Shown here piece by piece: positions 55,701 to 64,000 of a stretch of 64,000 nt of DNA. Position 1 is the first letter of the stretch. Each line of letters opens with the position of its first letter. A program made the translations under genes and the position numbers. A model generated the notes under the pieces. It made no database searches and had not been told where the DNA came from. It saw nothing but the letters and a program-made list of their open reading frames with translations. This DNA is from Porites lobata (lineage: Eukaryota; Cnidaria; Anthozoa; Scleractinia; Poritidae), in the NCBI GenBank assembly GCA_942486035.1, contig CALNXK010000045.1, forward strand, positions 482,501 through 546,500, written 5' to 3'.

Positions 55701-57063
55701 CTACAATGAAAATTCCTGAAGTTCGATGGTGTCTTACAGAGATTTCCTTTAATAACCCAAGCCAATTCCCAGGTATGTTTTAAATCAATGTCTAAATGTG
55801 TGATTTAAATAGCATGAAGAGAATTTGGAGTTATACCACATGTTAAATATTGCTGTCGAAAATGAGTAACGAACTTAAGTTTTTGTCATCCTGAAAACCG
55901 ATCCCTCATTTTTTAATTATTTCTGTACGACGAGCTTCGCTATTGCCCTGAAAGTATCTTTTAGTGGAAGAAGGAGAATTTTTCTGTTCATTGAAAGTGT
56001 CCAAATTTCTCCATGCGCCTTTGTTTGCGAACGCGAGGAAAGTTGATTTTAGCGAATTTCAGGTTAAAGATTAAGGCAGTCTGAGACTTCGACATCGAAA
56101 ACCGATATTCTAATTTTTCTCACAAATCAAAGGTTTTTGGCAGGAAAATTCTACATTAGGTTTCTTACCTACCTAACAGCTATCTATGAACAAAAAATGA
56201 AAGGAATTGATTTTTCAAGTCTTGCCACGAAATTAAGATTTTGGTCGATTTTTCCTGAGCGTCGCTCTTCCCTTAGCCTTCCCTTAGCCCTGAAATTCAG
56301 AATGCCTCTAGTGCTGCTTTGTTTAACTCTAAACTTAAGTCTCTTTTTTCTTGGTATAAGCACGCTTTAGCTCTCCTAATGCTTGTGTGTAGTTTTTCGC
56401 TTCTTTCTTTTTTTTTTTTTCTCATTTATTCTTGCATTATTTTGTCTTACTTTTCGTTCTCGTTTTTGCACTTACACGTTCAGCCGTTTGTATTTTTATC
56501 GAATTTAATGATCATTTTCTATGTTCCAAACAAATTGTGTACTTAGAGTTCAATTTCCGATGTCATTATTGTAATTATTAATTAGATGACATAATTTTAA
56601 AAGGTGGTCCTATACACAAGCTTTATTGGCTTCCTTGGGCTCCCTTGCCTCATCTTTTTTGTAGAATTTAAAATGTATATTTTGTGTTTTTTGGCAAAAT
56701 GATAATAAAACAATAAAACAAATCCCCTTGCTTGAATCTTTAAGGTAATGGTAAATACGCTCACTTGTATGTTAGTAGGGGTTTGAGAAACGTTGCCAGC
56801 TGGGTCAGATTGCCTTTTAAGGTTTCATTTCAGCATATTTCACCCAACTTTTAAGTATTTCTTACGTAAGTAACGCATATATTAACTCTGGCACACTTTT
56901 TCTACAGAAATCATCATTAACTGTATTCGCGAGAAAGCCCCTGAGACATTATCACAACCAGATGACATCACAGCAATAACACTACTATTTAATGCTCCTT
57001 GCTTTCATTCTACAAAAGAGTCTGTAAATTATTGTACTTAAATCACTTTCTTTCTTTATCTAG
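52727..57063. other. 4.3-kb intron with large foldback element
   Basis: Up to about 53.75 kb it is duplicated at 63.1-64 kb. A long inverted repeat occupies about 54640-56280. A TTTTCTACAG acceptor at 56908 precedes a short open stretch with no matching donor. No other exon is supported. Confidence 0.5.
54640..56280. mobile_element. Foldback element with ~0.5-kb inverted arms
   Basis: Left arm about 54640-55155, right arm about 55752-56280, in opposite orientation. Matching landmarks: TTGGACACTTTCCATCAAT / ATTGAAAGTGTCCAAAT, CTCGCGTTCGCAAAT / TTTGCGAACGCGAG, and ATACCTGAGAATTGGCTTGG / CCAAGCCAATTCCCAGGTAT. The arms are imperfect, so the element is not new. The roughly 600-bp spacer has no transposase. 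Confidence 0.7.
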
Positions 57064-60000
57064 TTCGGTGTCGACATCGTCCTCTGTATCAACATCATCA
57101 AGTGTTTCGACACCAACCACAACAAGTGTGTCAACATCGTCCTCTGTGTCCACTTCATCAAGTGTATCAACTTCAAGCTCGGTGTCGACATCATCAAGTC
57201 TCTCAACTTCTTCTTCTGTGTCCACATCATCAAGTACATCGACCTCAAGCTCTGTGTCCACATCCTCGTCAGTATCAACATCATCAAGTGTGTCAACACC
57301 AACTACCACAAGTGTCTCAACTTCCACGTCTTCGTCGACGTCTTCAAGTGTGTCAACTTCAAGTTCTGTGTCAACATCATCCTCCATATCAACTTCATCG
57401 AGTGTTTCTACATCATCAAGTGTTTCAACATCAAGTTCTGTCTCCACATCTTCCTCAGTATCAACATCATCGAGTGTCTCGACACCAACCACCACAAGTA
57501 TCTCAACTTCGTCGTCTGTTTCGACGTCGTCGAGTGTGTCGACTTCAAGTTCTGTCTCCACATCGTCCTCGATATCAACGTCATCAATTGTTTCAACACC
57601 AACCACAACTAGCATTTCGACATCGTCGTCTGTTTCGACATCGTCAAGTGTGTCCACTTCGAGCTCGGTGTCCTCATCGTCAAGTGTCTCAACTTCTTCT
57701 TCTGTGTCCACATCATTAAGTACATCGACCTCAAGCTCTGTGTCCACATCCTCGTCAGTATCAACATCATCAAGTGTGTCAACACCAACTACCACAAGTG
57801 TCTCAACTTCCACTTCTTCGTCGACGTCTTCAAGTGTGTCAACTTCAAGTTCTGTGTCAACCTCATCCTCCATTTCAACTTCATCGAGTTTTTCTACATC
57901 ATCAAGTGTTTCAACATCAAGTTCTGCCTCCACATCTTCCTCAGTAACAACATCATCGAGTGTCTCGACACCAACCACCACAAGTATCTCAACTTCGTCG
58001 TCTGTTTCGACGTCGTCGAGTGTGTCGACTTCAAGTTCTGTCTCCACATCGTCCTCGATATCAACGTCATCAAGTGTTTCAACACCAACCACAACTAGCA
58101 TTTCGACATCGTCGTCTGTTTCGACATCATCAAGTGTGTCCACTTCGAGCTCGGTGTCCTCATCGTCAAGTGTCTCGACTTCTTCTTCTGTGTCCACATC
58201 ATCAAGTACATCGACCTCAAGCTCTGTGTCCACATCCTCGTCAGTATCAACATCATCAAGTGTGTCAACACCAACTACCACAAGTGTCTCAACTTCCACG
58301 TCTTCGTCGACGTCTTCAAGTGTGTCAACTTCAAGTTCTGTGTCAACATCATCCTCCATATCAACTTCATCGAGTGTTTCTACATCATCAAGTGTTTCAA
58401 CATCAAGTTCTGTCTCCACATCTTCCTCAGTATCAACATCATCGAGTGTCTCGACACCAACCACCACAAGTATCTCAACTTCGTCGTCTGTTTCGACGTC
58501 GTCGAGTGTGTCGACTTCAAGTTCTGTCTCCACATCGTCCTCGATATCAACGTCATCAAGTGTTTCAACACCAACCACAACTAGCATTTCGACATCGTCG
58601 TCTGTTTCGACATCATCAAGTGTGTCCACTTCGAGCTCGGTGTCCTCATCGTCAAGTGTCTCAACTTCTTCTTCTGTGTCCACATCATCAAGTACATCGA
58701 CCTCAAGCTCTGTGTCCACATCCTCGTCAGTATCAACATCATCAAGTGTGTCAACACCAACTACCACAAGTGTCTCATCTTCCACTTCTTCCTCAGTATC
58801 AACATCATCGAGTGTCTCGACACCAACCACCACAAGTACCTCAACTTCGTCGTCTGTTTCGACGTCGTCGAGTGTGTCGACTTCAAGTTCTTTCTCCACA
58901 TCGTCCTCGATATCAACGTCATCAAGTGTTTCAACACCAACCACAACTAGCATTTCGACATCGTCGTCTGTTTCGACATCGTCGTCTGTTTCGACATCAT
59001 CAAGTGTGTCTACTTCGAGCTCGGTGTCCTCATCGTCAAGTGTCTCGACTTCTCCTTCTGTGTCCACATCATCAAGTACATCGACCTCAAGCTCTGTGTC
59101 CACATCCTCGTCAGTATCAACATCATCCAGTGTGTCAACACCAACTACCACAAGTGTCTCAACTTCCACTTCTTCGTCGACGTCTTCAAGTGTGTCAACT
59201 TCAAGTTCTGTGTCAACATCATCCTCCATATCAACTTCATCGAGTGTTTCTACATCATCAAGTGTTTCAACATCAAGTTCTGTCTCCACATCTTCCTCAG
59301 TATCAACATCATCGAGTGTCTCGACACCAACCACCACAAGTATCTCAACTTCGTCGTCTGTTTCGACGTCGTCGAGTGTGTCGACTTCAAGTTCTGTCTC
59401 CACATCGTCCTCGATATCAAGGTCATCAAGTGTTTCAACACCAACCACAACTAGCATTTCGACATCGTCGTCTGTTTCGACATCATCAAGTGTGTCCACT
59501 TCGAGCTCGGTGTCCTCATCGTCAAGTGTCTCAACTTCTTCTTCTGTGTCCACATCATCAAGTACATCGACCTCAAGCTCTGTGTCCACATCCTCGTCAG
59601 TATCAACATCATCAAGTGTGTCAACACCAACTACCACAAGTGTCTCAACTTCCACGTCTTCGTCGACGTCTTCAAGTGTGTCAACTTCAAGTTCTGTGTC
59701 AACATCATCCTCCATATCAACTTCATCGAGTGTTTCTACATCATCAAGTGTTTCAACATCAAGTTCTGCCTCTACATCTTCCTCAGTATCAACATCATCG
59801 AGTGTCTCGACACCAACCACCACAAGTATCTCAACTTCGTCGTCTGTTTCGACGTCGTCGAGTGTGTCAACTTCAAGTTCTGTCTCCACATCGTCCTCGA
59901 TATCAACGTCATCAAGTGTTTCAACACCAACCACAACTAGCATTTCGACATCGTCGTCTGTTTCGACATCATCAAGTGTGTCCACTTCGAGCTCGGTGTC

Positions 60001-60562
60001 CTCAACGTCAAGTGTCTCAACTTCTTCTTCTGTGTCCACATCATCAAGTACATCGACCTCAAGCTCTGTGTCCACATCCTCGTCAGTATCAACATCATCC
60101 AGTGTGTCAACACCAACTACCACAAGTGTCTCAACTTCCACTTCTTCGTCGACGTCTTCAAGTGTGTCAACTTCAAGTTCTGTGTCAACCTCATCCTCCA
60201 TTTCAACTTCATCGAGTGTTTCTACATCATCAAGTGTTTCAACATCAAGTTCTGTCTCTACATCTTCCTCAGTATCAACATCATCGAGTGTCTCGACACC
60301 AACCACCACAAGTATCTCGACGTCGTCGAGTGCGTCGACTTCAAGTTCTGTCTCCACATCGTCCTCGATATCAACGTCATCAAGTGTTTCAACACCAACC
60401 ACAACTAGCATTTCGACATCGTCGTCTGTTTCGACATCATCAAGTGTGTCCACTTCGAGCTCGGTGTTCTCATCGTCAAGCGTCTCAACTTCTTCTTCTG
60501 TGTCCACATCATCAAGTACATTGACCTCAAGCTCTGTGTCCACATCCTCGTCAGTATCAACA
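57064..60562. repeat. 486-bp higher-order coding repeat, about 7 copies
   Basis: Basic 18-bp unit of the TCAACATCATCAAGTGTG type (6 codons); 27 of these make one 486-bp block. Blocks are nearly identical and differ by scattered single-base changes. One block is shortened by 120 bp (58453-58819) and one lengthened by 18 bp (58819-59323). Confidence 0.9.
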
Positions 60563-60939
60563 TCATCCAGTGTGTCAACACCAACAACAACGAGTGTTTC
60601 AACGTCATCTTCTGTGTCAACATCATCAAGTGTATCCACTTCAAGCACGGTGTCCACGTCATCATCCATATCGACGTCCTCGAGTGTTTCGACACCAACC
60701 ACAACAAGTGTTTCAACATCGTCGTCTGTGTCAACATCATCAAGTGTGTCCACTTCAAGCTCTTTGTCTACGTCATCAAGTGTGTCCACGTCTTCCTCGG
60801 CATCGACGTCATCGAGTGTTTCGACACCAACCACAACGAGTTCATCAACATCGTCGTCTGTGTCGACTTCATCAAGTGTGTCCACATCAAGCTCGGCGTC
60901 CACATCGTTATCTGTATCGGTAACGAGTATTTCGACAAG
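57064..60939 (+). CDS. Mucin giant exon: PTS domain, 1,292 codons
   Basis: Acceptor CTTTCTTTATCTAG/T, donor GACAAG/GTAAAA, phase 2 to phase 2, 3,876 nt without a stop. It is a Ser/Thr domain of hexapeptides STSSSV (variants STSSSI, SSSSSV, STSTSS) with regular STPTTTS blocks. A higher-order repeat of 486 bp (162 codons) is visible from the landmark GACACCAACCACCAC at 57481, 57967, 58453, 58819, 59323, 59809 and 60295. Steps are 486, 486, 366, 504, 486 and 486, all multiples of three. The last 380 bases match unit 4, so the exon is a chimera. Pro occurs only in the STPTTTS-type blocks, one rare SPS apart, and there is no Cys. Confidence 0.92.
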
Positions 60940-63016
60940 GTAAAATTATAACCTCCTCTAAGTTTCTGCTTCGTCGTAAAGGAGTCTAAAGACAAAAGGA
61001 GGCATTAAGACCACGACAACACATAAACTTCAAACTGAGACAGAAATCTCAAACGCATACCCTACGTACAAGTATAGCTCAGAAGTGATTATAACCTTTG
61101 CATTCCCTATTACCAGGTGGGGAACTATGTGTTAATATGGTAATATGTATATGTAGTAAGGTAACAATAGTACTGTTAATAATCAATTATGATAAGTCAA
61201 AAATAATGATGTGGTAATGTAACAATTTTTCTTTTTAATCTCACTATCAATCTATCGATAACCATAATCGTTTAATCATAAATATTTTATATCTAAGTGT
61301 TCAATTGTCAAAACGATATCTATATTTGTAAAAAAAAAAAAAAAAAACTCCTAATCGTCTTGCTTTTCATTGAAACCAGTCATAAGTTTAAAATACAGTG
61401 GTAATAAGGTTTTTAAACCTCCTGATACCAGCACAATCAATGTCAGACGTAAAGGTAAAGGTCCTTAATTTACGCCGGTAACCTGTTCCACTGCTTAAGA
61501 TACCGACAGTGCGCTCATTTTACCCTGATCCCTAGCCCACTCTCTCGACTTTATTTATTTTTTCATTGATTGATTGATCAGATTACCACTAAAAGTGTCA
61601 GGGCAGCCCGGATAGAAAGAGGTGGGGCTTATTACATTCAGGCTACCCATTTACAAACAAAATTCAGAGTTATTTAAGTATACCTAAATGACAAAAGTAA
61701 ACTAAGTATAAGTAATAAGGTTAGGAGGTATAATTATCAATCAACGATATCAAATTAATTTAGGGTGTCTAATTATTGATTCAAATTAATAGTTCAAGAA
61801 AAAGAAACTTCTCTCTTCATCAGTGCTTCGTTTTGCGAGTATTTAAAGCTACACGGAAAAGACAGGTAGTCAAAAAGTTGCGCCTTGAATTACAACTGTA
61901 CCAAAACAACCACAGTAAGATCCCCTACACCCAGTATCAACTACGCCAGAATCAATGACATCGAGAAATGTAGATTATATGTGAGTTTGAAAATATCGGA
62001 CAATAGCCTTACTCGATATTTAATTTAGGATCACCTGTCTTTTAGCTAGTGCAGTTCCAGTTCACTGTCGGTATTGTCCTCTGTGTCGACATTATCAAGT
62101 GTGTCCACTTTGATTTCTGTATCAACAATGCAACTTCCTTTTTAATTTAATACTTGGTGTGGCTCTGCTTCAAGTCCTGCAAGTCTCGTGTTGACAGCAA
62201 TGCGTGCTGGTTTGCCGTGCTACACAGCAGTTGAACGTCTTGGTTTTAAATGTGGTGTCCTGTTGAGGTAAAATCAAATTCGATCAACTCAGTTTGGCAC
62301 GGCTCATAAGCACGACGAATGGAATGAGCCTAACGACAAACTTTAAAAACAATTAAGGTTCACCTTTTACTTCTGTGAAAACCATGGCGAGAGACGCTAG
62401 TCTACATTCTTGACATTTCACATCAACAGACACATCGTCATCTGTGTCGACAAGGAGTATTTTTACTAGGTAGGAGTTATAATGTTCTCTAAGCTCCTGC
62501 TTCGTTTATTGCTTTGAAAGACAAAAGGAGGCATTAGGACCACAACAACACATAAACTTCAGACAGTGACAGAAATCTCAAACGCAACGATCGTGTCCAC
62601 TAGGTAATTAAGAAGATATTTTAAAATGTCAAGTGTGTCGACCTCGATGCCGGTGTCAACACCACCAACAACATCATCAATTGCACCTCAATTAGGTAGT
62701 GGCCCTCATACTTTTTGGTTCTAATATCCACTAGTTTCTCAACACACCACTTCAGACCGGATTTTTATTAAGTGACTTTCTTGAAATATCTTTAAAACTA
62801 GAGATTTATGTCATTGTCGGAAATCCGTTTAAAATTACTATTTTTGTTCCAGAAATACCTTATTTGAATAACTGTTTGATGATAAATCACAATTGAAGCT
62901 ATGAAATTACTGCATTAAACCTGTCCATTATTACGACTTCCCGACCACTTTTTCAATTTTTATGATACTTACAGTTAATAATTTTCTTTGCTAACTCGAA
63001 ACACTGTTTTTCTCAG
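60940..63016. repeat. Duplicated intron copy 5, with scar and mini-exon remnant
   Basis: Matches 50542-52612 at an offset of about 10,405 bp, including the deletion scar (40-nt remnant 62430-62469) and the broken 62-nt mini-exon (62634-62695). Stop-bearing candidate at 62061-62145. Confidence 0.85.
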
Positions 63017-63130
63017 TATCTCGCTATCCGAAACCTTGCCACCTCAGACGCTAACAGAATTGTCAACAGTGTTCACATCACGTTCAACATCCTTAGGGAC
63101 TATTATATCAATTTCTTTGTCAAGTACCAG
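63017..63130 (+). CDS. Mucin exon: 114-nt Thr/Ser exon (copy B)
   Basis: Acceptor TTTTTCTCAG/T, donor ACCAG/GTGAGA, phase 2 to phase 2. It differs from copy A (52613-52726) at seven bases, all in the second half. Five change the protein (Ala to Ser, Glu to Gly, Val to Ile, Thr to Ser, Arg to Ser) and two are silent, while the 300 bases of intron just upstream look identical. Confidence 0.75.
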
Positions 63131-64000
63131 GTGAGATAATGGATAGCTACTTTACCTTGCAACGGTGTATTTTATTGTAATTGTTAACTCTCGCAAAGTG
63201 AGGGCCGTAATGTCCGAGGAGAGAGTTTGTAACTTTGTTGTGCGCGCGGGGCGCTGATCGCGTGCGGATCATAGCGGCCTGCAGACTCGGATGGGCCATT
63301 TACATTTGTATATGCATGTATCCGATCATCATTTCAAGGTTCTTCTGCAGGTTGCTTTAAAGAAGCCTGAGCAAAGTTGGGGTTTGTTACAATAAAGTCA
63401 TGATAAAATTACAGTCAAGCCAGGTCAAACGTATCCTCCAAGATTCCATTAATGAAGTTGTTATTCGAAAGTTGAATCCTTGGATAGTTGTAGAATCCAG
63501 AATCATTTCTTCGTTGCTGCATGCGTAACGCGTAACGAGCAGGCAAGATAGCCATAAAGTTGCTACGTGCTCAGTTTTCCTGAATTTGATGTAAATGTCA
63601 TTGACGCTATTTTGTCCATTTGTCCAGTCAAAGATATCTCAATCTGATAGAATACAAAGAAGCTGTCGTAAAAAATTCATTGCTCGTTATGCATGCAGGA
63701 ATGCAGACTTAAATAGATATTCAAACCAGAGATTCGGATTCGGATTAGGCACGGAGGCTTAGGGGAAATAAAGCAAAAGAAATCTTTTCGAGGCTCACCA
63801 ATGAATAATTCTCATGTTCTGTTATATTCCCATACGCCACGGTGCCAAATCTGAATTTTGATATGTCGAAATTGGTTTATTTGACACTAGTTGCGGCACT
63901 GACAAACGGATTCAACTTTCGAATTCAAAGTTCATTAATGTAACATTGAGGGTACGTTTGGCCTACAATCTGGGCAATAGTCTTTGGGACAGTAATGCAC
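63131..64000. other. Start of duplicated intron, runs off the window
   Basis: Closely matches 52727-53596 at an offset of 10,404-10,405 bp to the last base. A second copy of the foldback element and of a giant exon may therefore lie just beyond the window. Confidence 0.7.

Larger units (their letters stand above)
14061..63130 (+). other. Gel-forming-mucin-like gene, overall model (5' and 3' incomplete)
   Basis: Gene span built from about 25 exons that join in phase: 14061-14296, 15273-15449, 16665-16715, 17269-17591, 17872-18340, 19515-19743, 20471-20517, 20912-21763, 23380-23473, 24823-24908, 28285-28513, 34133-34577, 35950-36249, 36765-36971, 37956-38205, 38906-38974, 40056-40130, 43599-44039, 45557-46178, 48109-48602, 50119-50541, 52613-52726, 57064-60939, 63017-63130, plus doubtful mini-exons. 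Domain order is Kunitz-like, D1, D2, D', D3, PTS. Known for the family: secreted proteins that form disulfide-linked polymers and become heavily O-glycosylated on Ser/Thr, making mucus. The start codon, most of the signal peptide, and any C-terminal D4, VWC or cystine-knot domains are not in view. D-domain exons mostly meet in phase 1; PTS exons are all phase 2-2, so they can be added or dropped without breaking frame. Confidence 0.85.

Noticed and set aside
56909..57018. Possible extra exon after the TTTTCTACAG acceptor
   Set aside because: In the needed phase it meets a stop after three codons, and no matching donor was found before the giant exon's acceptor.
57043..60903. Antisense open frame of 1,286 codons (Asp/Glu/Val-rich) opposite the giant mucin exon
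   Set aside because: It mirrors the 18-bp repeat: once one repeat unit lacks stops in a frame, the whole array does. A second sense frame is also open for over 850 codons for the same reason. No splice or start context supports it.
43590..62000. CRISPR-like regular repeats
   Set aside because: The regular spacing is coding triplet/hexapeptide repeat and intron duplication in a eukaryotic gene; there are no unique spacers between identical palindromic repeats.

Overview
This window is animal nuclear DNA. It is AT-rich, intron-rich and crowded with short non-autonomous transposons, with no bacterial-style gene packing. The protein it encodes, the repeat types and the 3' tail of a non-LTR element ending in (ATT)n all fit a cnidarian, most likely a stony coral. 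That assignment is inference from the general look of the sequence; no database was searched.

One large gene on the + strand dominates, running from about 14.06 kb off the right edge. I rebuilt it exon by exon from splice sites, reading-frame phase and domain content. From the N-terminus the exons encode: the tail of a probable signal peptide; a degenerate Kunitz-like segment and a second Kunitz-like domain; D1 (VWD, C8, TIL and a VWC-like piece); D2 (VWD, C8, TIL); a D'-like TIL module; D3 (VWD, C8, TIL); then a Pro/Thr/Ser-rich (PTS) region. D1-D2-D'-D3-PTS is the N-terminal plan of gel-forming mucins, shared in part with von Willebrand factor. The D3 C8 exon carries the very characteristic GGDCGCFC and AVAAYAQAC motifs. 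The first coding exon (start codon) and the C-terminal end were not found.

Region by region: 1-14 kb holds no recognisable gene, only repeats (hAT-like, SINE, hairpin and foldback elements, a 106-bp satellite). 14-38.2 kb holds the Kunitz and D-domain exons, with introns full of miniature inverted-repeat elements (MITEs). 38.2-43.6 kb holds small Ser-rich exons, satellites and a dead LINE fragment. 43.6-50.5 kb holds four copies of a mucin exon plus intron unit. 50.5-60.9 kb and 60.9-64 kb are two copies of a segment with a shift of about 10.4 kb; the first contains a 3,876-nt mucin exon built of 486-bp higher-order repeats, and the second runs off the window.

The most unusual points are: the repeat architecture and ongoing unequal recombination of the PTS region; two adjacent mucin exons whose frame changes cancel exactly; a conserved stop-bearing exon in every intron copy; and a pair of duplicated exons that differ much more than their flanking introns.
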